NCBI GenBank assembly: GCA_022792295.1
Contig: JAAWAR010000032.1
Coordinates: forward strand, 1 to 59,452
DNA length: 59,452 nucleotides
Source: Lachnospiraceae bacterium
GTDB taxonomy: Bacteria; Bacillota; Clostridia; Lachnospirales; Lachnospiraceae
Direction of reading: 5' to 3'
A program made the translations under genes and the position numbers. The notes beneath the pieces were generated by a model. That model saw nothing but the letters and a program-made list of their open reading frames with translations, ran no database searches and had not been told where the DNA came from. This document shows positions 35,760-43,187 of this stretch, in pieces. Position 1 is the stretch's first letter. Every line of letters starts with the position of its first letter.

Positions 35760-35803
35760 TGACAACTCGTCATCATTATAGTGACACTCTGTCATGTTGT
35801 CAA
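35760..35803 (-). promoter_or_regulatory. Consensus promoter with two TetR operators
   Basis: On the minus strand, TTGACA (35798-35803), 17 bp, TATAAT (35775-35780): both elements are perfect. Palindrome 1, TGACACTCTGTCA (35782-35794), fills the spacer. Palindrome 2, TGACAACTCGTCA (35760-35772), lies just downstream of the -10. Strong promoter plus operators in these positions is classic TetR autorepression. Confidence 0.8.
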
Positions 35804-35981
35804 GCCGGAAACAGACAATTTTATAAAAATTTATAAGCTCTTAAGATTTTGGAAAACAATATCAAGCATGCGCAAAGACAAACGACAGTTGTAGCAAGTA
35901 TAATAACACATCCAATCGCTGTCAAGATAACCATACAGTTTCATTTCAACCGCGCCCAGGCAAAACTGCCATTTAAAAAAA

Positions 35982-36008
35982 TTAGCACTCACCTCTTGAC
36001 AGTGCTAA
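35982..36008 (+). promoter_or_regulatory. CIRCE operator (HrcA site)
   Basis: TTAGCACTC (35982-35990), 9 bp, CAGTGCTAA (36000-36008). This matches the TTAGCACTC-N9-GAGTGCTAA consensus with one mismatch and overlaps the hsp20 promoter. Confidence 0.92.
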
Positions 36009-36024
36009 CGCTTTATGTTATTAT
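35996..36024 (+). promoter_or_regulatory. Promoter of hsp20
   Basis: TTGACA (35996-36001), 17 bp, TATTAT (36019-36024), inside and just downstream of the CIRCE element. Transcription should start near 36031. Confidence 0.8.
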
Positions 36025-36103
36025 ATTTATCGTAGAACATATATATAATTTATAACAAATTACACAGTGCACACTTGCAATAAAATGAATGGAGGAATGG
36101 ATT

Positions 36104-36556
36104 ATGTTGATGCCCAGTATTTTTGGAGAAAATTTATTTGATGAGATGATGCGTTTCCCGTTTGAGAATGATTTCTTTTCAAGGCGCAGCCCTCTGTACG
36201 GGAAAAACGCCGCACCGATTATGAAGACTGACATCCAGGAAAGCGACCAGACCTACGAGCTCGCAATTGATCTGCCCGGTTTTAAGAAGGAGGAAATCAA
36301 CGCCGAATTAAAAGATGGCTACCTGATGATCAACGCCTCCAAAAGCCTTGACCAGGATGAAAAGAGCAGTGACGGGCGCTACATCCGCAGAGAACGCTAT
36401 TCCGGCTCCATGAGCAGAAGCTTTTACGTCGGGGAAGCGGTCAGGCAGGAGGATATCAAAGCGAAATTTGAAAACGGAATCCTGAACCTGTCTATTCCCA
36501 AGATAGACGAACAGAAAAAAGTTGCTGCGCCGAATTACATCGCAATCGAAGGATAA
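36104..36556 (+). CDS. Small heat shock protein, Hsp20/alpha-crystallin family
   Basis: This 150-residue protein has a variable N-terminus (about 1-38) and an alpha-crystallin domain starting 'KTDIQESDQTYELAIDLPGF' and ending with the 'ENGILNLSIPK' strand, plus a short tail. It is an ATP-independent holdase that binds unfolding proteins. The ATG at 36104 is chosen because GGAGGA is 7 nt upstream; the ATG at 36089 has no such site. CIRCE control implies HrcA repression, more usual for groESL and dnaK operons than for hsp20. Confidence 0.95.
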   Translation: MLMPSIFGENLFDEMMRFPFENDFFSRRSPLYGKNAAPIMKTDIQESDQTYELAIDLPGFKKEEINAELKDGYLMINASKSLDQDEKSSDGRYIRRERYSGSMSRSFYVGEAVRQEDIKAKFENGILNLSIPKIDEQKKVAAPNYIAIEG

Positions 36557-36571
36557 TTTGCCGCTTTCCGC

Positions 36572-36618
36572 AAAAAAACGCCGTGCCCGGTTATGCTTTC
36601 CGGGCACGGCGTTTTTTT
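36572..36618. terminator. Bidirectional terminator
   Basis: Perfect 19-bp arms (36572-36590 and 36600-36618, core CGCCGTGCCCGG) with A and T tracts serve hsp20 (+) and the aldo/keto reductase gene (-), whose stop codon lies in the T-tract. Confidence 0.92.
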
Positions 36619-37654
36619 AGAAATTATCCGGCAAAATCTCTTTTCCATTCAGAATCTCCTCATAGTCCTTTACATTCCGCTCAAGCAGGGCCGGCGTATC
36701 CAGTCCATACGGACATTTACGCATGCACTGCCCGCAGCGAAGACACTCCTTCGCCCGTTTCATCTTTTCCTGCATCTCATCCGTAAGCTGTGCCTTGATT
36801 GGGGCACGCCTAAGAAGCAGGGAAATGCGTGCACAGGTGTTGATCTCGATTCCCACGGGACATGGCATGCAGTAGCCGCAGGCGCGGCAGAAGCTCCCGA
36901 CTAACTGCTTTCTGTCCGCCTCGATAACCGCTTTCAGCTCCTCTGTCATTTGGGGCGGATTTTTTATGTAGCTTAAAAATTCGTCGAGCTCCTTTTCCCG
37001 CTGGATTCCCCAGATCGGCAGCACATTTTCATACTGCGCTTCAAACGCATAAGCAGCCGCCGAATTGTTGATCAAACCGCCTGACAGTGCCTTCATGGCA
37101 ATAAAACCGATGTTTTTGTCCCGGCATTTCTCTACCAATTCTACATCCTTCTCACTGCATAGATAGCAGAATGGGAACTGGAGCGTGTCATAAAGTCCTG
37201 AATCCAAAGCCTCATGGGCCACCGCCAGCCTGTGGTTCGTGATTCCGATAAAGCGGATTTTGCCCTGCTCCCTGGCTTTTAAAGCCGCATCATACAGTCC
37301 GCTTTCATCTCCTGGCTTCGGACAGAATTCCGGATTATGGAACTGATAGACGTCCACATGATCCGTTTTTAAGAGCGTAAGACTTGTTTCCAGGTCCTTC
37401 CAAAATTCTTCTGCCGTGTTTGCCGCGGTCTTCGTCGCAATATAGATCTGGTTCCTCAGACTGCTCATGGCGCAGCCCAGCTTTTCCTCGCTGTCCGAAT
37501 ATGCTCTCGCCGTGTCAAAAAACGTAATGCCGCCGTCAAACGCCTTATGAAACAGCGCAGAGGCTTCCCCCTTTGTTACCCGCTGCACCGGCAGCGCGCC
37601 GAACCCATTTTTGTTGACTGTAATTCCGGTTCTTCCCAATGTTACTGTCGCCAT
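36617..37654 (-). CDS. Aldo/keto reductase with C-terminal 4Fe-4S domain
   Basis: This 345-residue protein has an aldo/keto reductase barrel (about 1-250; 'FFDTARAYSDSEEKLG', 'IYIATKTAA' and 'DVYQFHNPE' supply the Asp, Tyr, Lys and His tetrad). It is followed by a ferredoxin-like tail with 'CRACGYCMPCPVGI' (near 266) and 'CLRCGQCMRKCPYGL' (near 308). This fused type occurs in anaerobes and probably passes electrons between NAD(P)H or a ferredoxin and a carbonyl; the substrate is unknown. It is the last gene of the ispE-gntR operon (4-bp gap). Confidence 0.9.
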   Translation of the reverse strand: MATVTLGRTGITVNKNGFGALPVQRVTKGEASALFHKAFDGGITFFDTARAYSDSEEKLGCAMSSLRNQIYIATKTAANTAEEFWKDLETSLTLLKTDHVDVYQFHNPEFCPKPGDESGLYDAALKAREQGKIRFIGITNHRLAVAHEALDSGLYDTLQFPFCYLCSEKDVELVEKCRDKNIGFIAMKALSGGLINNSAAAYAFEAQYENVLPIWGIQREKELDEFLSYIKNPPQMTEELKAVIEADRKQLVGSFCRACGYCMPCPVGIEINTCARISLLLRRAPIKAQLTDEMQEKMKRAKECLRCGQCMRKCPYGLDTPALLERNVKDYEEILNGKEILPDNF

Positions 37655-37658
37655 TTCT

Positions 37659-38354
37659 TTACACTCCTTTCCCGCGCAGGCTCTCCTGCTCTTTTAAATT
37701 TTTGAGAATTGTAATTTCCTGGTTATCAATGTGTTCGCGTATGGCCATTTTTGCTTCCTGTACGTGGCGCAGGCGCAACGCCTTTAAAATCTGCTCATGC
37801 TCGACTACAAGAATCTGATGCTTATCACCGTCTTTGATATATTCCAGACGGTAGCGGTACATCTGCTCCCGCAGATTGTTTAAAATCTGCACAAGCTTCT
37901 GATTCTTCGTGCTGCTGTAAATGCTTTCGTGATACTGTTCGTCCAACTGGGCAATTTTCATGGCATCGCCCTCCTTAATGGCCTGAGCAAAGGCGTCTTC
38001 CGTAATCCGAAGTGCCTCTAACTCCTCACCCGTCATACGCTGGCACGCCAAATCAATCGCCAATTCCTCCAGTGACCGGCGTACTTCCAGGACATCCCGT
38101 AAATTGCTCTCTGAAATTCGGGCCACTTCTGCGCCCTTTCTGGGAATCATCAGGACAAGCCCCTCCAGCTCCAGTTTCCGTATGGCCTCACGAATTGGGG
38201 TTCGGCTCACTCCCAACCGTTCTGCAAGCTGAATCTCCATCAGCCGCTCGCCCGGCTCCAGCTCCCCCTTCAGAATCGCCTGGCGCAGGGTCTTAAAAAC
38301 CACATCTCTAAGCGGCAGATATTCATCCATATTTACCTCAAACTGGTTTTTCAC
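37659..38354 (-). CDS. GntR family regulator, FCD type
   Basis: This 231-residue regulator has a winged HTH (about 10-80, 'QLAERLGVSRTPIREAIRKL') and a helical FCD ligand-binding domain (about 90-220) with the metal/acid-binding histidines 'EQYHESIYS' and 'EHIDNQE'. A GTG start at 38354 overlaps the ispE stop by 4 bp (GTGA). An ATG eight codons later with GAGG 5 nt upstream is an alternative. FCD regulators often sense small organic acids. A TTGTATACAA palindrome at the operon promoter is a likely operator, suggesting autoregulation. Confidence 0.9.
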   Translation of the reverse strand: MKNQFEVNMDEYLPLRDVVFKTLRQAILKGELEPGERLMEIQLAERLGVSRTPIREAIRKLELEGLVLMIPRKGAEVARISESNLRDVLEVRRSLEELAIDLACQRMTGEELEALRITEDAFAQAIKEGDAMKIAQLDEQYHESIYSSTKNQKLVQILNNLREQMYRYRLEYIKDGDKHQILVVEHEQILKALRLRHVQEAKMAIREHIDNQEITILKNLKEQESLRGKGV

Positions 38355-39268
38355 CGGCTTCTCCCCTCTCTCCGCTCACTTCCTCCCGGCCGAAACAGCC
38401 TCGTCAGGTAAACCTGGCGCACCAGCCGTCCTTCTTCTGCCTCACGCAATGCATAAAAAGCATCTCTGGCTGCCCTCTGCTCTTTAAAAAGCCCGAAGAC
38501 AGTCGGCCCGCTGCCGCTCATCAAAGCGCCATCTGCCCCGTTTTTTAGCATATGCTCTTTAATCCGTCCGATCTCCGGATGTGCCGGGATCGTCACCGTC
38601 TCCAGCACGTTCCCAAGCCTTTCTATTACTCCGTCTAGGTTTTCCTCCCGGATTGCCTCTGCCATCCCGTCAATATCCGGATGTTGTGAGGGAAGCAGCT
38701 CGTCTACTTTGAGGCTCCCATAAACGGCCTTTGTGGATACGGAGATCTGCGGCTTGGCAAGCAGTACGCTGCAGTCGGGCGCGGGCGGCAGAGGCGAAAG
38801 ACGCTCCCCGATTCCCTCTGATAATGCCGTTCCCCGCAGGATGCAGTAGGGAACGTCAGCACCCAGACTTACACCTCGTTCCATAAGCGCACGCTTTGTA
38901 AGCCCCAGCCTGAACAAGCGGTTCATGCCCACTAACACCGCTGCCGCATCCGTACTTCCCCCGGCCATCCCGCCGGCCACCGGGATCTTTTTCCAGACGG
39001 AGATATACACGCCTCCGTCCAGTCCGAATTCATCCGTCAAAAGTTTCGCCGCGCGCCAAGCCAAATTCCCTTCCCCTGACGGTACATACGGCAGGTTCGT
39101 CTCCACCCGAATCCCCGGCCGTCTTCGTCTTTCCATGATAATTTTGTCATACAGGCCGACCGTCTGCATGATCATACGGACCTCATGATAGCCATCCTCC
39201 CGCTTTTTTACCACGTCAAGTCCCAGATTGATCTTCCCATAGGCTCTGAGCTCCAAGTGTTCTATCAT
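38351..39268 (-). CDS. ispE: 4-diphosphocytidyl-2-C-methyl-D-erythritol kinase
   Basis: This 305-residue GHMP kinase of the non-mevalonate isoprenoid pathway phosphorylates CDP-methylerythritol with ATP. Motifs are 'AYGKINLGLDVVKKREDGYH' at the N-terminus, the GHMP loop 'IPVAGGMAGGSTDAAAV' (about 96-112) and 'MSGSGPTVFGLF' near 255. The start follows AGGAGTGAGG. It is preceded by about 410 nt of leader and followed with a 4-bp overlap by a GntR regulator gene. Confidence 0.95.
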   Translation of the reverse strand: MIEHLELRAYGKINLGLDVVKKREDGYHEVRMIMQTVGLYDKIIMERRRRPGIRVETNLPYVPSGEGNLAWRAAKLLTDEFGLDGGVYISVWKKIPVAGGMAGGSTDAAAVLVGMNRLFRLGLTKRALMERGVSLGADVPYCILRGTALSEGIGERLSPLPPAPDCSVLLAKPQISVSTKAVYGSLKVDELLPSQHPDIDGMAEAIREENLDGVIERLGNVLETVTIPAHPEIGRIKEHMLKNGADGALMSGSGPTVFGLFKEQRAARDAFYALREAEEGRLVRQVYLTRLFRPGGSERREGRSR

Positions 39269-39677
39269 ACCTCACTCCTGCTATATGCACAGGTACAGAC
39301 CTGTTATATTTTTTGCGGCTTGCCTTCCATGGACAAAGGGATACACGCTGCCAGCTGCCAAAAGGCAGCACTTGAGGCCCTGCAGAATTCTGCATCCCAG
39401 ATTGATGATTCTGCAAGACGCACTGAACGTACGCCGAGCGGCAGTAACGCCGCAGAACCGTTCGTTCCTCTGTGGGGCAAAAACTGTGTAGCTCCCCGGC
39501 CGCCGAAGGTACCGTTCTGCTTTCAGACAAACTGTAAAGTCCCCGACCATAATTTACCCTCTACGGTTCTAATCGCCGGAAACGCTTTCCGAAAGCCGAT
39601 TCAAACGATGCGCAAAAGGCGAGGCATTGTTCCTGCCGTTTACATGGTTGGGGCGGAATTACATCTTTTTGTATACA
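39269..39677 (-). other. Long leader upstream of ispE, with small hairpins
   Basis: Transcription is predicted to start near 39677, so about 409 nt precede ispE. Visible hairpins include GCTGCC/GGCAGC with a TTTT loop (near 39352-39367) and GCTTT/AAAGC (near 39582-39595). It contains repeat copy A. A possible 89-codon frame (39281-39550) starts after GAGGG but has no recognisable similarity. No known riboswitch or T-box motif was found. Confidence 0.5.
39564..39627 (-). repeat. Intergenic repeat element, copy A
   Basis: On the minus strand it aligns with 30659-30718 (see copy B). AATCG and CGATT could pair across the central GCTTTCGGAAAGC hairpin. Confidence 0.55.
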
Positions 39678-39712
39678 ATATTTAGTATACTGTATTGAAT
39701 CCAATTTTGCAA
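39669..39712 (-). promoter_or_regulatory. Promoter and GntR-type operator for the ispE operon
   Basis: On the minus strand, TTGCAA (39707-39712), 17 bp, TATACT (39684-39689). A perfect 10-bp palindrome, TTGTATACAA (39669-39678), covers the expected start site, and an AGTATACT palindrome overlaps the -10. The TTGTATACAA form is typical of FCD-type GntR regulators. Confidence 0.65.
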
Positions 39713-39722
39713 TCCCCTATTT

Positions 39723-40397
39723 TCACCGAAATCCCAACCAGCGTGCAAGCGCAAGGGAAGCCTTATTTTCCGGCCTGACCCGTACGAGAAACCGGCAGGC
39801 CCCAATCTGTTCTGTGCCATACCGAAGAATGGCCTGGCTACTCTCCTTTGCGTAGCCCTGCCTACGGTATGCAGGAAAAATGTGGTATCCCAGCTCAAGC
39901 TCTCCCTCACCATCGGGAAAGGTGCGCGTGAGCGTTATGCGGCCGTCTGTCTCCTCCTTACGCGGCAGCGTAAGTCCGGCCACGCCCACAAGCTCTCCTC
40001 CCTCTTTTTCAGCGAGCGCCCAAAAACCAAACTCGTAGAACGCATATTGGCGTTTCGTATACGCCTCCAGCTTTTCTGGTGTCTCAAAGCCATGACCGAC
40101 CCGATTCTCCCAGAGCTCGTCAAAATCGCCCTGAAACAGTTCCCGGATTATCAGCCGCCTCGTTTCACAGATCCGCCAGGGCAGTCCCAGATGCCTCCTT
40201 GCCACCCGTTCCAGAAATTCGTCATCCAAATCCTCCAGCGCTTCCACCGCATAAGCGGCCGCGCCGACCTCCAGCATTCCCTGTAAACCAACAACAGCCC
40301 TCCCGGCCGCTTTCGCAGCCAGGAGGACCTCGTTATCGTCGGAAATCAGCACCGGAATCCCCCGGCCGTTTACCTTCACATATTTTGTGAGCTGCAT
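39723..40397 (-). CDS. GNAT family N-acetyltransferase
   Basis: This 224-residue protein has an unusual N-terminal extension of about 75 residues ('VNGRGIPVLISDDNEVLL', a small alpha/beta segment) followed by a RimJ/L-like GNAT domain. The GNAT part begins 'ETRRLIIRELFQGDFDELWE' and carries the acetyl-CoA loop 'YHIFPAYRRQGYAKES' near 180. Substrate unknown. The start lies 3 bp after the cyclophilin stop with only a distant GGAG, so it is probably translationally coupled to it. Confidence 0.85.
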   Translation of the reverse strand: MQLTKYVKVNGRGIPVLISDDNEVLLAAKAAGRAVVGLQGMLEVGAAAYAVEALEDLDDEFLERVARRHLGLPWRICETRRLIIRELFQGDFDELWENRVGHGFETPEKLEAYTKRQYAFYEFGFWALAEKEGGELVGVAGLTLPRKEETDGRITLTRTFPDGEGELELGYHIFPAYRRQGYAKESSQAILRYGTEQIGACRFLVRVRPENKASLALARWLGFR

Positions 40398-40400
40398 GGC

Positions 40401-40919
40401 TCAGCACTTCTCCGGCTCCGGATATTCCTCGCCGAATGTCTCAACGGTAATCGTCTGGATCTTTTGCTCCTTCATCGGTCTGTCATCCCGGTCCGTACGG
40501 ACCTCTGCGATCTGATTTACGACCTCCAGACCTTCGATTACCTGTCCGAACGCCGCATATTCCCCATCCAGGTACGGTGCGGCCGCATGCATGATAAAAA
40601 ACTGAGAGCCGGCCGAATTAGGGTTCATGGCACGCGCCATCGACAGAACGCCCGGCGTGTGGGCCAGATCATTCTGAAAGCCGTTGTGGGAAAATTCACC
40701 CTTGATGCAGTAGCCCGGACCTCCCATTCCGTTTCCATCCGGGCAGCCGCCCTGGATCATAAAGCCCTTGATCACGCGATGAAAAATCAAACCGTCGTAA
40801 TATCCCTTCCCGGCCAGGCTTAAAAAATTATGAACCGTGTTCGGCGCAACCTCCGGATAGAGCTCCGCTTTCATGACTCCGCCGTTTTCCATTGTGATCG
40901 TAATGATCGGGTTTTTCAT
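40401..40919 (-). CDS. Peptidyl-prolyl cis-trans isomerase (cyclophilin)
   Basis: This 172-residue cytoplasmic cyclophilin catalyses proline isomerisation in proteins. The active-site core 'FHRVIKGFMIQGG' with the essential Arg and the 'GSQFFIMHAA' strand are intact, and there is no signal peptide. The start follows AAAGGAGATT. It shares a transcript with the GNAT gene. Confidence 0.95.
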   Translation of the reverse strand: MKNPIITITMENGGVMKAELYPEVAPNTVHNFLSLAGKGYYDGLIFHRVIKGFMIQGGCPDGNGMGGPGYCIKGEFSHNGFQNDLAHTPGVLSMARAMNPNSAGSQFFIMHAAAPYLDGEYAAFGQVIEGLEVVNQIAEVRTDRDDRPMKEQKIQTITVETFGEEYPEPEKC

Positions 40920-40954
40920 ATTGACAATCTCCTTTAGCTTTGAAATCTTATTGC

Positions 40955-41023
40955 AGAGGCAGCGGCAAAAGCAAAACGCCCCGCCGCTGCCTCTATTATA
41001 CCGAACGTGCTAAAGAATGTCTA
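40955..41023 (-). promoter_or_regulatory. Promoter and 5' hairpin of the cyclophilin gene
   Basis: On the minus strand, TAGACA (41018-41023), 17 bp, TATAAT (40995-41000). The transcript would begin inside the first arm of a 12-bp stem, AGAGGCAGCGGC/GCCGCTGCCTCT (40955-40994), giving a stable 5' hairpin that could protect the mRNA. It could also end the upstream SIMPL transcript. Confidence 0.6.
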
Positions 41024-41029
41024 CCGCTT

Positions 41030-41797
41030 TTACGGCTGAGACAGCTCAAACTCCACACGGATATTCGCCGTCACCTGCATTTTGCCGGGCATAACGCCCA
41101 TATCGGCTAAATCTTCCTTTGCGGCAAACCGACTGCCTTCCGAACCGGCCGCCGTATTCATGCCGGAATTAATGTAGCGTCCGTACTGTGCATCTCCATA
41201 TTCCTCAATGTTCAAGACCGGTCCCAATGCGCTGTCTCCGGCGGCCGCCAAGGCACCCGCCTTCTCCCTTGCAAGCTCCACTGCCTTCTCTAACGCACTA
41301 TGGTACGCCTTGTCATACTCACTTGAAAAATAAGAAACGGAACGAATCTCATTTGCGCCCGCAGCCACTCCGTCCGAGAGCATGCTGCCCACTTTCTCCA
41401 GTGCCACATCTGTCACCGTGACCTGCGTATTCATTTCATAGCCGACTAAAAGCTGCGTGTTTCCGCTCCAGTCATAGCGCGGATCCAGTGAAAAATCAGA
41501 TGTACGAATGGATTCCTCAGAAAAACCAAGCCCTTTTAAATACTCCAAAAGTGCATTCAGCTTCTCTGTATTTTCCTGTTGGCAGCGCACGGCATCCTCG
41601 TTCTCTGTCCGGATCCCATACGTGAGCTGTGCCATATCCGGCACGATCTCCACGGTCTCACTGCTCTCTACCGAGACCGTCCGGTTTTCCGATGCCTGAA
41701 TCGGTTCAGCCGCCGTGATCTTCGACGAGCAGCCGGACAGCGCCACGCTCCCCAGCGTCAGCATACTGATTATAGCCAGAACATATCGTTTCTTCAT
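41030..41797 (-). CDS. SIMPL domain (DUF541) lipoprotein
   Basis: This 255-residue protein has a lipoprotein signal peptide (LSGC, Cys23) and a SIMPL/DUF541 domain: 'VSVESSETVEIVPDMAQLTY', 'DFSLDPRYDWSG' and 'VGYEMNTQVTVTDV'. Such proteins are exported and associated with stress tolerance, with no defined activity. The start follows AAGGAGGAG. Confidence 0.9.
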   Translation of the reverse strand: MKKRYVLAIISMLTLGSVALSGCSSKITAAEPIQASENRTVSVESSETVEIVPDMAQLTYGIRTENEDAVRCQQENTEKLNALLEYLKGLGFSEESIRTSDFSLDPRYDWSGNTQLLVGYEMNTQVTVTDVALEKVGSMLSDGVAAGANEIRSVSYFSSEYDKAYHSALEKAVELAREKAGALAAAGDSALGPVLNIEEYGDAQYGRYINSGMNTAAGSEGSRFAAKEDLADMGVMPGKMQVTANIRVEFELSQP

Positions 41798-41919
41798 AAA
41801 TAAACTCCTCCTTTTCTACCAGTTTCTTACAGTTTCATTATAGCAGGAGTTCTTTTATTTCCTTTTTCTTTTCTCTTACGTTTTCATAACTAAAGCATGA
41901 ATTTACCTTACGGTCTTTT

Positions 41920-42705
41920 CTATGCGGTCAACCCGATATAGACGTTATAGAGGCTGATTCCGATAATCACTGCCATCAGGCCGATAAACAGCCTGTCCAC
42001 GGCCCGATTATCGAGTTTCTTATTAAAAGCGCGGCCCACAATCCCTCCGCCAATGCCCCCGGCAACCATGAGAGCAAGAGAGCCCATATGAAACGCCGGT
42101 ACACTATGTGTCACGATTGTGCTGAAAAAGCTGGCAGCCTGACTGAACAGAATGATGTACAGGCTGTTAGCCGCCGCCGTTTTTGTATCCATGCTGAAAA
42201 AGTAATAGAGCACCACGAGATTGATCGGCCCGCCCCCGATGCCCAAAAAGCTTGACATAACGCCCAAAGCCAGTCCGATCCCGATGCAGCCCGCCAAATT
42301 TTCCACATGTCTGGTTCGGATTCGGCTGCGTTTTAACGTATAGACCAGCGTGCCAATCGTAACAGCGGCCAGACAGCCCGCCTGCACCGCCCCCACCATA
42401 TCCGGATCTGCAAACGACTGCCTGACAAGCTGGAAAAGCTCTTTTCCGAAAATCCCTCCGATTGCCGCCCCCAGCGCCAATGGCGTTCCCGTGCGCAGCT
42501 CCACCTTTTTTTCTCCCGCAAGCATGGTCTTACCGACTGAATAAAGGCTCATGGAAAGAACCGTACAGCAGGAGAGAAAGTTAATCGTGCTGACCGTCTC
42601 CAGACGAAACAGGTCCATAACCGGTTTAATAATAACCCCGCCGCCGATGCCGCAGATGGCGCCGACGATGCTGGCCAGAAAACTAATCAAAAAATATTCT
42701 GCCAT
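41920..42705 (-). CDS. TSUP family (TauE/SafE) exporter
   Basis: This 261-residue membrane protein has about eight segments in two repeats. The TSUP signatures 'GAICGIGGGVIIKPVMDLF' (N-terminal repeat) and 'SSFLGIGGGPINLVVLYYF' (second repeat) are clear. The family moves sulfite, sulfoacetate or other sulfur organics, usually outward. The ATG at 42705 follows AAAAGGGGAGAG; a longer frame upstream would run through the structured leader. Confidence 0.9.
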   Translation of the reverse strand: MAEYFLISFLASIVGAICGIGGGVIIKPVMDLFRLETVSTINFLSCCTVLSMSLYSVGKTMLAGEKKVELRTGTPLALGAAIGGIFGKELFQLVRQSFADPDMVGAVQAGCLAAVTIGTLVYTLKRSRIRTRHVENLAGCIGIGLALGVMSSFLGIGGGPINLVVLYYFFSMDTKTAAANSLYIILFSQAASFFSTIVTHSVPAFHMGSLALMVAGGIGGGIVGRAFNKKLDNRAVDRLFIGLMAVIIGISLYNVYIGLTA

Positions 42706-42874
42706 ATCTCTCCCCTTTTTACTGTGAAAACTCAGCTCTCTGATGCCGAGCCAAGCGAAAACGGGATCGTAAAGTGACATCTTTCATTCCCGTTTTCTGC
42801 CTATCCCCCGGAGGGGTTACGGTCCCTCATCCCCTTCATTTATGGAAATGCCTTAGCGGGGCATGGGGATTTCC
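42706..42874 (-). promoter_or_regulatory. Structured 5' leader of the TSUP gene, riboswitch-like
   Basis: About 169 nt lie between the predicted start and the ATG. The RNA would begin with GGAAAT...ATTTCC enclosing ATGCC/GGCAT, continue with a GAGGG/CCCTC and CCCC-TCC-GGGG region, then a perfect 10-bp stem GAAAACGGGA/TCCCGTTTTC (near 42757-42797). The density of helices suggests a regulatory RNA, but I could not match it to a known riboswitch class. Confidence 0.5.
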
Positions 42875-42880
42875 TTTCTT

Positions 42881-42909
42881 ACTATACGTCTTAATTTTCG
42901 GGAAGTCAA
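42881..42909 (-). promoter_or_regulatory. Promoter of the TSUP gene
   Basis: On the minus strand, TTGACT (42904-42909), 17 bp, TATAGT (42881-42886), with the start expected near 42874. Confidence 0.75.
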
Positions 42910-43128
42910 GCAGATGTCACGTAATTTATACGTTCATAAAATGTTCAAAGTCTTTTCAAAATTCTTTTACACAATCCACATGATTTCTTCATCTTTACCT
43001 TTTATCATATAACCATAAACAGAGAAACATCCGATGCGATGCTGCTTATAAGATTTTTTTCATAATACTCGGGCTGATAAGAAATTATCAGCTCTCCTCC
43101 CTTTTTCAAATAATCATTTTGTTGGAAA
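42910..43128. other. AT-rich intergenic stretch with one perfect hairpin
   Basis: No gene is seen. GCTGATAA (43073-43080), GAAA loop, TTATCAGC (43085-43092) forms a perfect GNRA-capped hairpin followed by a pyrimidine run on the plus strand. Its role is unknown. Confidence 0.5.
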
Positions 43129-43153
43129 GAACACCCGGATCGGGTGTTTTTTC
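43129..43153. terminator. Terminator after the AGCS symporter gene
   Basis: ACACCCG/CGGGTGT flanked by AAG and TTTTTT. On the minus strand it is followed by TCTTTCC, 35 bp past the symporter stop. The longer T-tract on the plus strand would suit transcription from the other side. Confidence 0.65.
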
Positions 43154-43187
43154 CATCCCTGAACTTCTTTTTACACTCTCCCTGCTT

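Noticed and set aside
39281..39550. 89-codon minus-strand frame in the ispE leader
   Set aside because: It has a fair GAGGG site, but Cys/Arg-rich content without recognisable similarity and it overlaps hairpins. Kept only as a note, not as a gene.
39269..39677. T-box, RNase P, tmRNA or 6S RNA in the ispE leader
   Set aside because: No T-box AGGGTGGNACCGCG core or other conserved RNA signature is present; GGTACC alone is not enough.
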